This document shows, piece by piece, positions 1-8,642 of a stretch of 64,000 nucleotides of DNA. The position numbers and the translations under genes are program-made. Source of the stretch: Silvibacterium acidisoli (lineage in GTDB: Bacteria; Acidobacteriota; Terriglobia; Terriglobales; Acidobacteriaceae). How positions within the stretch are numbered: the stretch's first letter is position 1; each line of letters starts with the position of its first letter. The DNA lies in assembly GCA_022870745.1 (NCBI GenBank), contig CP085323.1, positions 1,302,001 to 1,366,000 on the forward strand, read 5' to 3'. The notes below the pieces were generated by a model. The model made no database searches. It had not been told where the DNA came from and worked only from the letters and a program-made list of their open reading frames with translations.

Positions 1-113
1 CTTCCGCCGCCGAAGACCTCCTTTATCGTCCAGGGGTGGTTCGACTGGGCAAAGGTGACTGAAAAGCAGGCCAGCGTCACATGACAGGCAAGCAGGGTGC
101 GAAGAAACCTCAA
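1..113 (-). CDS. N-terminus of an exported protein (partial)
   Basis: The reverse strand opens with a TTG codon at 113-111, preceded by GGAG five bases upstream. It then reads 37 codons without a stop to the window edge. The peptide begins with a basic n-region and a hydrophobic stretch ending in FAQS, a good signal-peptidase I site, so the product is exported. The mature start (NHPWTIKEVFGGG) is faintly like the start of S9-family dipeptidyl peptidases, but too little is present to assign a family. It is divergent from the zinc-ribbon gene at 265. Confidence 0.55.
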   Translation of the reverse strand, partial: MRFLRTLLACHVTLACFSVTFAQSNHPWTIKEVFGGG

Positions 114-264
114 GGGAACTCCAGGAAAAAGGATCTGCCCCGCGTGGGGAAGTACGATTACGGGGAAACAAAATTTTACCTGAGCCGGGCGGCTATGCTG
201 CCGGCGTATACTTCGCAGCCGGTAAGGCCAAGCTGCTAAACTGCCATCTTTAAGCGGATAGAAC

Positions 265-993
265 ATGAACGAACAGATAGAGACACTGATTTTCGCGCAG
301 GACGCAGAGCAGGAAATCGCCCGGCTGCGCACCCAGATGGCGGCTGTTCCCAACCGCATCGCTGCGCTCGACAAAAGCCTCGGGGAACGAACGAGGGCTG
401 TAGAACAGGCTGAAAAGTCAATCAAGGAAGAAGAGGTCCGCCGCCGGCGCTTCGAGAGCGACATCAAGGATCAACAGCAGCGCATCGTGAAGTTTCGCGA
501 CCAGCTGAGCAGCGTCAAGACCAACGAGCAGTACACTGCGCTCCAACACGAAATTGCTTTCGCAGAGGCAGCCATCCGGAAGATCGAGGACAGCGAACTC
601 GAAAGCATGGAGCTCTCCGAAAAGATCGAAAGCAGCCTGTCTTCAGCGAAGGCCGGACTCGCCGATCATACAAAAGCGACAGAACTCGACAAAGTCGCCG
701 CACGTGAGGAGCTGGCAGGCCTGCAGGCAAAGCTGAAGGGACTCGAGCAGGAGCGGCTACGTCTGCGCTCCTCCGTCGACGAAGGATTGCTTGCGACCTT
801 CGATCGCATCGCGAAAGGCCGCGGCACAGCAATCGCACGCGTGCGCGATCAGCGATGCACTGCCTGCCAGATGGCCCTGCGCCCCCAGATGTGGAACCAG
901 GTGCGGAATGGCGAGGTGATGCCCTGCGAAAGCTGCGCACGCCTGCTTTACTACGATTCGGAACTGGAGTCGTTACAGAAGAACAGGAACTGA
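265..993 (+). CDS. C4 zinc-ribbon coiled-coil protein (COG1579 / DUF164 type)
   Basis: The 242-residue product is a long charged coiled coil (about residues 10-180) followed by a C-terminal four-cysteine zinc ribbon: C198-TA-C201 and C221-ES-C224. This is the architecture of the COG1579 family, annotated as putative nucleic-acid-binding proteins; some relatives act as chaperones for secretion systems. No signal peptide or membrane segment is visible, so it is cytoplasmic. Its stop lies two bases before the next ATG, so it is probably co-transcribed and translationally coupled to the nucleotidase. The biochemical role is not known from sequence. Confidence 0.85.
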   Translation: MNEQIETLIFAQDAEQEIARLRTQMAAVPNRIAALDKSLGERTRAVEQAEKSIKEEEVRRRRFESDIKDQQQRIVKFRDQLSSVKTNEQYTALQHEIAFAEAAIRKIEDSELESMELSEKIESSLSSAKAGLADHTKATELDKVAAREELAGLQAKLKGLEQERLRLRSSVDEGLLATFDRIAKGRGTAIARVRDQRCTACQMALRPQMWNQVRNGEVMPCESCARLLYYDSELESLQKNRN

Positions 994-995
994 CG

Positions 996-1535
996 ATGAA
1001 ACGGATCTGTATCGATATGGACGAAGTGCTCGCCGATACGCTCTCGGAGCATATTGCACGCTATAACCTGGAGCACACTGAGGCGATCACCAAGGCGGAC
1101 CTTCACGGCAAGTGGCTGTGGCAGATCGTTTCAACCGACAAACACGAGCGACTGGCAGGATATCTGCACTCCGAAGATTTTTTTGAAGACCTGGAAGTGT
1201 TTGCGGACAGCCAGCGCGTGGTGCGCGAGTTGGCAAAGCATTACGAGGTATACATCGCAACCGCGGCGATGGAGTTTCCCAACTCTTTCGGGCCGAAGTA
1301 CCGCTGGCTGCGCAAGCACTTCCCCTACCTGCAGCCCACGCACTTCATCTTCTGCGGAGATAAATCCATTCTGAATGCGGACTTCCTGATCGATGACCAG
1401 CCCAGAAATTTTCGCCGCTTTTCCGGCGAAGGAATTTTGTACACCGCTCCGCACAACCTGGGGGTTACAGGCTACCGCCGTGTAGATAACTGGCAACAGG
1501 TAGCCCGCCTGTTCAATGTCGGATCGTTTAACTAA
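996..1535 (+). CDS. 5'(3')-deoxyribonucleotidase (NT5C family, HAD fold)
   Basis: A 179-residue HAD-type phosphatase. Motif I is D7-M-D9-E with the nucleophile Asp7 and acid/base Asp9, motif II is in the IATAAM stretch, and the late acidic motif is FLIDDQPRN. This matches the NT5C/YorS family, which dephosphorylates deoxyribonucleoside monophosphates and tempers dNTP pools. I chose the ATG at 996 because it starts exactly at the conserved CIDMDEVLADT motif. An in-frame extension back to 855 would overlap the upstream gene by about 140 bases and carries no conserved sequence. Confidence 0.88.
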   Translation: MKRICIDMDEVLADTLSEHIARYNLEHTEAITKADLHGKWLWQIVSTDKHERLAGYLHSEDFFEDLEVFADSQRVVRELAKHYEVYIATAAMEFPNSFGPKYRWLRKHFPYLQPTHFIFCGDKSILNADFLIDDQPRNFRRFSGEGILYTAPHNLGVTGYRRVDNWQQVARLFNVGSFN

Positions 1536-1538
1536 CGC

Positions 1539-2354
1539 CTATTCGGCGACAGCGTTTCCGATCGATCTCAGGTTCGTCGGTCTTTCCCCCGAACGCATTG
1601 AAGTGCCTGGTTGCGGCGCCGGAGCTTGTCCTGGCAGACGCCCAGCGCCGATCGCAGAACCCAGCGGACGCAGTTGCATCGCGGTCTGCGGAACATGGGG
1701 CTGGTGCATGGTCACAATCAGGGCCACCGCAGAGTTCGCGCCCAGGCAACGGTAGGCGTGGGGCGTGCTGGCATCGAAATAGACGCTGTCGCCTACGCCC
1801 ATGGTGTGGACCTTGTCGCCGTGCTTGATCTCCAGTTCACCCTCGAGCATGAATAGAAACTCGTACCCTGGGTGCACGTGTGGACGAATCTCCGTCGCCG
1901 ACTTCAGAGGGATGAATTCCGCGTAATACGGGTCCAGATGGCGGTCGGGAACCATATAGCCGAGGCTCTCGAAATAGTAGGTCGGGTCATCCACTCCTGT
2001 TTGAGGGAGACGGACGCGCTCGTTTCTACGATGAATACGGAAAAGCGTGTGTGGTTCCGGCTCAAAAAAGTGCGAGAGATCTTTGCTGAATACCATCGCG
2101 ATACGCGCAAGATTGCGCAGCGTGGGTACGACGCGGCCCGTCTCCAGCTGAGACAGGAAGCTGGCGGACAAGCCGGTATGCTTGCCCAGCTCCACGAGCC
2201 CCATGGATTTTTTCAAACGTAGCCGCTTGATGCGCTCCCCAATGCGCCGCTCGGCGATGAACGCCTCGGCCGTGGCAGGATCGATGCGGATATTGGCTGC
2301 ATCCGCGCGCGGATTCGAGACTTGAGAGGTAATTCTTTCGGGCCTGTTCGTCAT
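1539..2354 (-). CDS. XRE-family regulator with C-terminal cupin sensor
   Basis: A 271-residue transcription factor. A helix-turn-helix of the Cro/C1 type spans about residues 37-97 (GLSASFLSQLETGR is the recognition region). A cupin barrel follows at about 157-206, with the metal-type motif HVHPGYEFLFMLEGE and PHAY. HTH-cupin proteins (PuuR/SutR-like) bind a small molecule and regulate nearby metabolic genes. The tail of about 50 residues is Pro/Ala-rich and probably disordered. The start is supported by CGAGG seven bases upstream. It is divergent from the epimerase at 2478, with an AT-rich gap between them that is a natural operator region. Confidence 0.9.
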   Translation of the reverse strand: MTNRPERITSQVSNPRADAANIRIDPATAEAFIAERRIGERIKRLRLKKSMGLVELGKHTGLSASFLSQLETGRVVPTLRNLARIAMVFSKDLSHFFEPEPHTLFRIHRRNERVRLPQTGVDDPTYYFESLGYMVPDRHLDPYYAEFIPLKSATEIRPHVHPGYEFLFMLEGELEIKHGDKVHTMGVGDSVYFDASTPHAYRCLGANSAVALIVTMHQPHVPQTAMQLRPLGSAIGAGRLPGQAPAPQPGTSMRSGERPTNLRSIGNAVAE

Positions 2355-2477
2355 CGTGGAAACCTCGCGTTCGTATTACAGATGCTTGGGAAACACTCTA
2401 TTTTATCTTACAAATATATCTTTTGATGTAGCTAAATAAAACGCAACCCGCTGTATTCGCTTCGATTCTTATTGCTC
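2355..2477. promoter_or_regulatory. Divergent AT-rich promoter region
   Basis: The gap between the divergent XRE-cupin regulator and the TIGR01777 gene is strikingly AT-rich (2390-2445) within otherwise GC-rich DNA. Back-to-back promoters and an autoregulatory operator are expected here. I cannot name individual -35/-10 boxes with confidence. Confidence 0.45.
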
Positions 2478-3416
2478 ATGGAAAGGTTGACGCGAAATCA
2501 ACCCTCGGAGCAAAAAATTCTTGTCAGTGGCGCTTCGGGGCTTATCGGTACTGGCATAGTACGAGTTGCCAATGCCAAACGGATTCAGATATTTGAACTT
2601 TCACGAAAAAAATCTTCCGATCCCAGGGTTATCCACTGGAACTACGAGGCATCCGAGCCCGTTTCCGAATTTGACCGGGCACGCCTTGAGGGTATGAGTG
2701 CGGCCATCCACCTGTCCGGAGCCAATCTCAACTCTCACCGCTGGACCGATTCCTACAAAAAAGAGATCGTCGAGTCGCGAACCCAGTCGACTCGTGGGCT
2801 GATCCGGGTCTTCTCGCAACTGAAACAGCCGCCGGAGACATTCCTGTGCGCTTCCGCCACAGGGATTTACGGCGATCGCGGCGACGATCCGGTTACTGAA
2901 GACTCGCCTGTTGGGAGCGGCTTTCTGGCAGAGGTTTGCGCGCTCTGGGAAAAAGAAGCCGGCCGTGCCAGGGAGCTCGGTATCCGGACAATCAGCACAC
3001 GGTTTGGCGTGGTTCTTGCCAAGGAGGGCGGGGCGTTACAGGAGATGCTTCGGATCTTCCGGCTGGGGCTTGGCGGCAAACTTGGCTCCGGCCAGCAGTG
3101 GATGAGCTGGATTGCTCTCGAAGATCTGATATCGGCGATCTTCTACCTGCTCCAGTCGGATCGTCTTTCGGGTCCAGTGAACCTGGTCGCGCCGGAGCCG
3201 GTCAGAAATATCGAATTCACGAGGACCCTGGCCGGAGTGCTGCATCGCCCAGCGTTCTTTGCTGCTCCCGCCTTCGCTCTACGGATCGGCCTGGGTGAAA
3301 TGGCGGACGAGGCATTGCTCGCGTCCACTCGTGCCTTGCCCGTGAAGCTGTACCAGGACGGCTTCCGTTTCCGGTTACCTGAGCTGGAGCCGGCTCTTAA
3401 AACCCTTCTGCGCTGA
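2478..3416 (+). CDS. TIGR01777-family epimerase / NAD-dependent sugar-nucleotide-like protein
   Basis: A 312-residue extended SDR. The Rossmann glycine motif GASGLIG lies near residues 18-24. The family signature ATGIYGDRGDD is followed by a serine-poor SPVGSGFLAEVC block. The C-terminus carries the DUF1731 cap (LGEMADEALLAST...). Relatives include E. coli YfcH and plant SulA-like proteins; the substrate is unknown and the fold binds NADP(H). ATG at 2478 was preferred over TTG at 2472; neither has a strong ribosome-binding site. It is the first gene facing away from the XRE-cupin regulator and is a plausible target of it. Confidence 0.85.
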   Translation: MERLTRNQPSEQKILVSGASGLIGTGIVRVANAKRIQIFELSRKKSSDPRVIHWNYEASEPVSEFDRARLEGMSAAIHLSGANLNSHRWTDSYKKEIVESRTQSTRGLIRVFSQLKQPPETFLCASATGIYGDRGDDPVTEDSPVGSGFLAEVCALWEKEAGRARELGIRTISTRFGVVLAKEGGALQEMLRIFRLGLGGKLGSGQQWMSWIALEDLISAIFYLLQSDRLSGPVNLVAPEPVRNIEFTRTLAGVLHRPAFFAAPAFALRIGLGEMADEALLASTRALPVKLYQDGFRFRLPELEPALKTLLR

Positions 3417-3427
3417 TGGCCATTCGT

Positions 3428-4378
3428 TCAGTGCACGATGCGGCTCTGAACGAAGCTGCCCAGTTCCGGGGGCACGATGAGCATTTCACGCGTTTCCCCA
3501 AACCGGAACGGCTTGAGTACATAGGAGCAGCCCTGGCGTCCGCTCACATCCGCGAATACAGCACCGTCCCAGAAGAGCTTCCTGAGTTCTTCCTCGCTGC
3601 CGAAGTGCTCCCTGCTTCTATCGGAGAGCTCGGACAGAACGGCTGGACGATCTTCGAGAATGTGCCTGCTCAGACCTCGAAAAACGAATTCTTCAAAGCC
3701 TTCCACATCCACTTTCAATAGATCCACGCGAGTACATCCAATCTCATCGAGCAGATCGTCTCCCTTGCGAATCTGCAGATCGATGGGATCTTTATATTCG
3801 ACGTCGGGCTCGGGGACGAAGGTACCGATACCGGAATTGTTTGACTTGCCGGCGTGGAATTTCATCACCTCGTCGGTCGCACCCAGCGCGTAAGGACTGA
3901 CAAGAACATTGGACAGATTGTTCAGGCTGATCTGCTTCTCCAACACCGTGCAGGTGCTCTTCACCGGCTCAAAGGAGTACACCTTGTCGGCCCGTACAGA
4001 CATAAACAGGGAATGCTGGCCTACATTCGCGCCGACATCGATGAAATGCAGCGCCCCCCGCCGCGTGCGGATTTCCTTGCCCAATGCGTCCAGCAGACAC
4101 AACTCGCAATAACTGTAGCTACGATAGGCGAAAATGACCCAGTCGATGAACCGGGCCAGATCTCCTCGATAACGCAGCCCGAAAAAATCCACCTCATACA
4201 AAAAGTGCTGGCCTGCATCAGGAGACCAGATTTTGCGAAGTAAAAGATCCTGGCCGCGCGGTATCCAGGTCTGCTTACCGAGCCAACGGAGGAGCTTGAG
4301 ACGCGCGGGCAGCGCCGACTCATGGGTGAAAGGCGATTCAGATGTCGATACGGATGTGGATGTCGTACTTGACGCCAT
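3428..4378 (-). CDS. FkbM-family SAM-dependent methyltransferase
   Basis: A 316-residue protein. The SAM-binding motif I is HFIDVGANVGQHS (about 112-123) and the family motif VDLLKVDVEGFE lies near 220. FkbM enzymes O-methylate sugars or lipids, often in glycan or surface polysaccharide clusters. Here the gene stands alone, convergent with the upstream epimerase, so its acceptor cannot be inferred. The N-terminal 20 residues are Ser/Thr-rich and low in complexity. The start is supported by GAGGTG a few bases upstream of ATG. Confidence 0.88.
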   Translation of the reverse strand: MASSTTSTSVSTSESPFTHESALPARLKLLRWLGKQTWIPRGQDLLLRKIWSPDAGQHFLYEVDFFGLRYRGDLARFIDWVIFAYRSYSYCELCLLDALGKEIRTRRGALHFIDVGANVGQHSLFMSVRADKVYSFEPVKSTCTVLEKQISLNNLSNVLVSPYALGATDEVMKFHAGKSNNSGIGTFVPEPDVEYKDPIDLQIRKGDDLLDEIGCTRVDLLKVDVEGFEEFVFRGLSRHILEDRPAVLSELSDRSREHFGSEEELRKLFWDGAVFADVSGRQGCSYVLKPFRFGETREMLIVPPELGSFVQSRIVH

Positions 4379-4514
4379 AGCTACACCTCGAACGGGGATA
4401 TCATGAGGGCCGGCGCAATGACGTTCTGTGCGCGGAGAGATATTAGCACGCGAGCCAGAATCGTTCCGGGCACAGGCGCCCCTCCCGTTGACGGTCTGCT
4501 ACGCTGGAACTGGC

Positions 4515-5588
4515 ATGAACGTCTCATCTCGCTCTGCGGCTGCGCTGGTTTGCCTGCCGCTCCTGTTGCTCGCTGGTTGCGGTATGCCTGCTGCACCTGC
4601 TCCTCCATCACTTAAACTGCCGCAGCCGCCTACGGACCTGGCCGGATCCCGGACAGGAAACGAAGTACATCTGAGCTGGACCATGCCCCGGCGGACTACA
4701 GACAAGGTTCTACTAAAAGGCGAACAACAGGCGCGCATCTGCCGCCATCTGGGCGCCGGTCCGTGCCAGGCTGCCGGCGTTGCGTCGTATCCGCCAGAGA
4801 AGCCCGCTGTGTATATCGACCATTTGCCGGCAGACATTACATCGGGCAATCCGCGTCCGCTTTCCTACACCGTCGAGCTGCTGAACCACGCGGGAAAGAC
4901 AGGCGGTCCTTCGAACACCATCCAGCTTGCCGCGGGCGCTTCCCTGCCGAAGATCGAAGCTCTGGTGGCTACGGCGCGCCCTGACGGCATCCTGCTTAAA
5001 TGGACCCCGGTTGCAGGCGCAGACTCGCTGATTCGTATTCACAGGACGATGAAGCTGGCGCAGCCTGCTAAAGACGCCAGCAAAGATGCCAAAGCCCAGC
5101 CGAAGCCTCCAGAGCCGGACACCCTGGAAGTGGAGGATAACGGACGCGCCGAGGTTATCGACCGCACCGCCGCGCTCGACAACACCTACACCTATACCGT
5201 TGCGCGAGTGCTGAAAGTCCACGTCGCCTCCGGAGCTTCGGAGATCGTTGGCGAGACGAGCGATCCTTACACGATTGACGCGAAGGATATCTTTCCACCA
5301 AACGTTCCGGATGGATTGCAGGCGGTTGCGGATCCCGATGCGAAAGCGATCGATCTTTCCTGGGCGCCAGGCGCAGAGAACGATCTGGCCGGATACCTGG
5401 TTTATCGGCGCGATGTTGGCGGTACCGGACAAGCCGAACGCATCTCCGGTGCGAAACCTGAAATGTCTCCCTCGTTCCGCGATCTTCACATCGAGGCGGG
5501 ACACCGCTACGCTTACTCGGTAAGCGCTGTCGATAAAGACGGCAACGAGAGCAGGCGCTCTGGAGAAGCGGAAGAAGCTTTGCCCTGA
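4515..5588 (+). CDS. Fibronectin type III repeat lipoprotein
   Basis: A 357-residue lipoprotein. The signal peptide ends in a lipobox LLAGC with the lipidated Cys22. Three Fn3-like modules follow (about 38-130, 150-250 and 262-350), recognised by repeated LSW/LKW strands and the YSVSAVDKDGNES end. An acidic/Lys-Pro insertion (residues ~180-205) lies in the second module. Such proteins are anchored to the inner or outer membrane and act as adhesive scaffolds; no catalytic residues are seen. I moved the start to ATG 4515 because the upstream extension lacks hydrophobic character and would bury the signal peptide. Confidence 0.8.
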   Translation: MNVSSRSAAALVCLPLLLLAGCGMPAAPAPPSLKLPQPPTDLAGSRTGNEVHLSWTMPRRTTDKVLLKGEQQARICRHLGAGPCQAAGVASYPPEKPAVYIDHLPADITSGNPRPLSYTVELLNHAGKTGGPSNTIQLAAGASLPKIEALVATARPDGILLKWTPVAGADSLIRIHRTMKLAQPAKDASKDAKAQPKPPEPDTLEVEDNGRAEVIDRTAALDNTYTYTVARVLKVHVASGASEIVGETSDPYTIDAKDIFPPNVPDGLQAVADPDAKAIDLSWAPGAENDLAGYLVYRRDVGGTGQAERISGAKPEMSPSFRDLHIEAGHRYAYSVSAVDKDGNESRRSGEAEEALP

Positions 5589-5614
5589 CGCCATCCTGAC
5601 CCTGGAGTGCTGCG

Positions 5615-6412
5615 ATGAGATATTGCCGTTTTCAGACCGACGCAGGACCACAATATGGCGAGGTCGTCGACCGCTCGGGAGAGCCCTGGATCGAGCGATT
5701 ATTGCCTCCTTTCGAGGAAGACCCCTGGACCGCTCTCGCCGGCCGTCCATTCCAACCGATTCCGCTGGCCGCGGCACGACTCCTGGCTCCGGTGGTGCCG
5801 CGCAAGATCGTCTGCATAGGCCGCAACTACAAGGACCATGCTGCCGAGCTCGGCAACGACGTTCCCCGGGAACCTCTGCTCTTCCTGAAGCCATCCTCTT
5901 CCCTGATTGGCCCAAACGAGGCCATACGAATTCCTGCCATCTCGCAACGCGTGGACTTCGAAGGCGAGATTGCGATTGTGATCGGCCGAAGAGCATTCGC
6001 GATCGGCCCCGATGAGGATGTACGCAGCTATATTCGTGGATACACAATCGTGAACGATGTGACCGCTCGCGACCTGCAGAAGTCCGATGGGCAATGGTCT
6101 CGCGCGAAGGGGTTCGATACCTTCTGCCCTGCGGGCCCTGTCGTTACGGACGAGATTGACCTGCTGGGTGAAGGCGCCGCGATTGAAACCCGCCTGAATG
6201 GCGAGGTGAAGCAGAGGGGCCACACGCTCGACCTGATCTTCCCGGTCGAGAGGCTGTTACGGCATATCTCACAGGCTATGACACTTGAGCCGGGCGATCT
6301 GATTCCGACCGGAACCCCGGCAGGTGTATCGCCGATGAAGCCCGGCGATGTTGTTGAAATCACGGTGCAGGGGGTCGGCACGCTTTCTAACCCTTTAATC
6401 GCGGCTTCATGA
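5615..6412 (+). CDS. Fumarylacetoacetate hydrolase-family protein
   Basis: A 265-residue protein with the typical FAH layout: a short N-terminal domain and the C-terminal catalytic barrel starting at GRNYKDHAAELG. Metal-binding acidic residues occur in VDFEGEIAIVIG and VNDVTARDLQ, and the substrate-loop TGTPAGVSPMKPGD is near the end. Family members act on 2-hydroxyhepta-2,4-dienedioate, acylpyruvates or oxaloacetate. The exact substrate cannot be read from sequence. It lies 26 bases after the Fn3 lipoprotein and may share its transcript. Confidence 0.87.
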   Translation: MRYCRFQTDAGPQYGEVVDRSGEPWIERLLPPFEEDPWTALAGRPFQPIPLAAARLLAPVVPRKIVCIGRNYKDHAAELGNDVPREPLLFLKPSSSLIGPNEAIRIPAISQRVDFEGEIAIVIGRRAFAIGPDEDVRSYIRGYTIVNDVTARDLQKSDGQWSRAKGFDTFCPAGPVVTDEIDLLGEGAAIETRLNGEVKQRGHTLDLIFPVERLLRHISQAMTLEPGDLIPTGTPAGVSPMKPGDVVEITVQGVGTLSNPLIAAS

Positions 6413-6553
6413 CCTTTCCATTGGCCGATGCATCAAAATAGAGACAGGGATTCAGGTTTTTCGGATGTCGTGCGCTAGAGATGTCGTTGAACGACATTCC
6501 ATTCCGACAGTCGATGACCGATAATGGAAAAGTAGCGTGGTTAAGGAGAAACA

Positions 6554-7555
6554 ATGGCGAAGACTTTATTAGAGCAATTGCGCACGATGACGACTGTTGT
6601 CGCCGATACCGGCGACATTGATGCGATCGAAAAGGTGAAGCCGCAGGATGCGACTACCAACCCCTCGCTGATTACCGCTGCTGCACAGATGCCGCAGTAC
6701 CAGCAGATCGTAGATGACACGCTGCTGGAAGCGAAGAAGACCGTTGGCGAGGATGCCAGCGATGAAGAAGTGGCGAAGGAAGCCTTTAAGCACCTTGCCA
6801 TCGCCTTCGGCAAGAAGATCCTGAAGGTTATTCCGGGCCGCGTGTCGACGGAAGTCGATGCACGCCTGTCCTACGATTCCGAAAAGACGATGCAGCAGGC
6901 TCGCGACATCATCAAGCTTTACGAAGCTGCTGGTGTTTCGAAGGATCGCATCCTGATCAAGATTGCTTCGACCTGGGAAGGCATTAAGGCCGCCGAGCAG
7001 CTTGAGAAGGAAGGCATCCACTGCAACCTGACCCTGCTGTTCGGCATTCACCAGGCTGTAGCCTGCGCCGAAGCGAAGGTCACTCTGATCTCGCCCTTCG
7101 TTGGTCGTATTCTCGACTGGTACAAGAAGGACACCGGCCGCGATTACCAGGGCGCGGAAGACCCCGGCGTTCAGTCCGTCACAACCATTTACAACTACTA
7201 CAAGCACTTTGGCTACAAGACAGTGGTGATGGGCGCGAGCTTCCGCAACATCGGCGAGATTCGCGAACTGGCCGGCTCTGACCTGCTGACCATCTCTCCG
7301 AATCTGTTGCACGAGTTGGAATCGGTTCAGGAAGAGCTGCCGCGCAAGCTGGATCCCGAGAAGGCGAAGAGCCTGTCGATCGAGAAGATCAACATCGACA
7401 AGGAAACCTTCGAGAAGATGCATGCCGCTGACCGCATGGCGCACGACAAGCTGAAGGAAGGTATCGAAGGCTTCTCGAAGGCCCTCGAAACGCTCGAGCA
7501 GCTGCTTGCCAAGCGCGTTGCTGAAATCAGCGACAAGGCAGTTGCTGCCAAGTAA
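6554..7555 (+). CDS. tal: Transaldolase
   Basis: A 333-residue classical (TalB-type) transaldolase of the non-oxidative pentose phosphate pathway, moving dihydroxyacetone units between sedoheptulose-7-phosphate and glyceraldehyde-3-phosphate. The motif DATTNPSLI is at 32-40, the Schiff-base lysine is K136 in RILIKIAST, and NLTLLF follows. The length fits the family. A good AAGGAG ribosome-binding site lies just upstream, and a strong intrinsic terminator follows 25 bases after the stop, so it is probably a single-gene unit. Confidence 0.95.
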   Translation: MAKTLLEQLRTMTTVVADTGDIDAIEKVKPQDATTNPSLITAAAQMPQYQQIVDDTLLEAKKTVGEDASDEEVAKEAFKHLAIAFGKKILKVIPGRVSTEVDARLSYDSEKTMQQARDIIKLYEAAGVSKDRILIKIASTWEGIKAAEQLEKEGIHCNLTLLFGIHQAVACAEAKVTLISPFVGRILDWYKKDTGRDYQGAEDPGVQSVTTIYNYYKHFGYKTVVMGASFRNIGEIRELAGSDLLTISPNLLHELESVQEELPRKLDPEKAKSLSIEKINIDKETFEKMHAADRMAHDKLKEGIEGFSKALETLEQLLAKRVAEISDKAVAAK

Positions 7556-7575
7556 AAAGTAGGCGTTTGATGCAC

Positions 7576-7612
7576 AAAAAAGAGGACGCGTTGGAAGCGC
7601 GTCCTCTTTTTA
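7576..7612 (+). terminator. Intrinsic terminator after transaldolase
   Basis: A perfect 10-bp stem (AGAGGACGCG, 7581-7590, paired with 7598-7607) with a 7-base loop is followed by a T run and preceded by an A run. Confidence 0.9.
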
Positions 7613-7709
7613 TTTCCCTAAAACAATCTGCAACTTTTTCTAATCCATTACCGCGGCTGCCCCGTTACCCAAGCACGCAAGGAATCCATTCGCTTGTGGA
7701 GAGGTCGTC

Positions 7710-8630
7710 GTGGACACACTCGAAAGCCTGGTACAGAAAGCACTCTCTCGCAGAACGTTTCTTGCTGGCGCTGGAACCGCAGCAGCCGGCACGCTGATCG
7801 CAGGATGTGGAGGCAGCAGCTCAACGCCTGCTCCGACTCCAACTCCTACCCCCACCCCAACTCCGACTCCCTCTGTTACGGACGCGGACGTTCTGAACTT
7901 CGCTCTGAATCTCGAATATCTTGAAGCAGAATTTTATCTTCGTGCCGCCACCGGGCAAGGATTGTCTTCCTCCGATGCCGGCTCCGGAGCAGGCGCTGTC
8001 ACCGGCGGCGGTCAGGTCACCTTTCCCACCGCGGCCATGCAGCAGTACGCCTACGAGATTGCCCAGGATGAGTTGAACCACGTACGCTTCCTTCGCCAGG
8101 CTCTCGGCTCGGCTGCCGTTGCTCGCCCGGCAATCGATCTGATGAACAGCTTTACCGGGCTCGCGTCTCTGGCGGGAATCTCAGGCGGGTTGAACCCGTT
8201 TGCCGATGCAAACCAGTTCCTCGTCGGCGCCTTCGTATTTGAAGACGTCGGAGTCACCGCGTACCACGGCGCCGCGGGTCTGCTCAGCAGCAAGACCAAC
8301 CTGGCTGCCGCCGCAGGCATTCTTTCCGTCGAAGCCTACCATGCCGCCACAATCCGAAGCCTGATCTACAGCCAGTCCGTCAGCTCGGGAAGCGCGACTT
8401 ACCTGAACGATGCCAACGACATCTCGACCGTACGCGCATCGGTAGGTGGAGGAGAAGAAGCGCAGATCAGCGCAACCACGATCGTTGCTGCCGACTCGAA
8501 CGGCATCGCCTATGAACGCAATACCAACCAGGTACTGCACATCGTGTATGCTGCGCCCGCCGGAGTCGTCAGCAAGGGCGGCTTCTTTCCAAATGGATTG
8601 AACGGCACGATTACCGCAACCACCTTATAA
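7710..8630 (+). CDS. Tat-exported ferritin-like lipoprotein (Ferritin_2 family)
   Basis: A 306-residue protein starting at GTG with GGAGAGG upstream. It has a twin-arginine signal (SRRTFLAG) that ends in a lipobox LIAGC, then a Pro-Thr dipeptide linker (about residues 44-58). A ferritin-like four-helix domain follows, beginning TDADVLNFALNLEYLEAEFY; a second helix carries QDELNHVRF. The Glu/His pattern (E in the first helix, E..H in the second) is the di-metal binding signature of the ferritin-like superfamily (PF13668). The metal and function are unknown for this family; desiccation or oxidative stress roles have been suggested for relatives. It is followed 12 bases later by a homologue. Confidence 0.85.
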   Translation: MDTLESLVQKALSRRTFLAGAGTAAAGTLIAGCGGSSSTPAPTPTPTPTPTPTPSVTDADVLNFALNLEYLEAEFYLRAATGQGLSSSDAGSGAGAVTGGGQVTFPTAAMQQYAYEIAQDELNHVRFLRQALGSAAVARPAIDLMNSFTGLASLAGISGGLNPFADANQFLVGAFVFEDVGVTAYHGAAGLLSSKTNLAAAAGILSVEAYHAATIRSLIYSQSVSSGSATYLNDANDISTVRASVGGGEEAQISATTIVAADSNGIAYERNTNQVLHIVYAAPAGVVSKGGFFPNGLNGTITATTL

Positions 8631-8642
8631 GGATCCACGCTC

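Noticed and set aside
3416-3721. Forward frame of 101 codons overlapping the FkbM methyltransferase
   Set aside because: It is antisense to a well-supported gene and its translation has no protein-like pattern.
4713-6047. Reverse frame of 444 codons opposite the Fn3 lipoprotein and FAH genes
   Set aside because: Long antisense frames are expected in GC-rich coding DNA; it crosses two well-supported genes and is Arg/Ser-rich.
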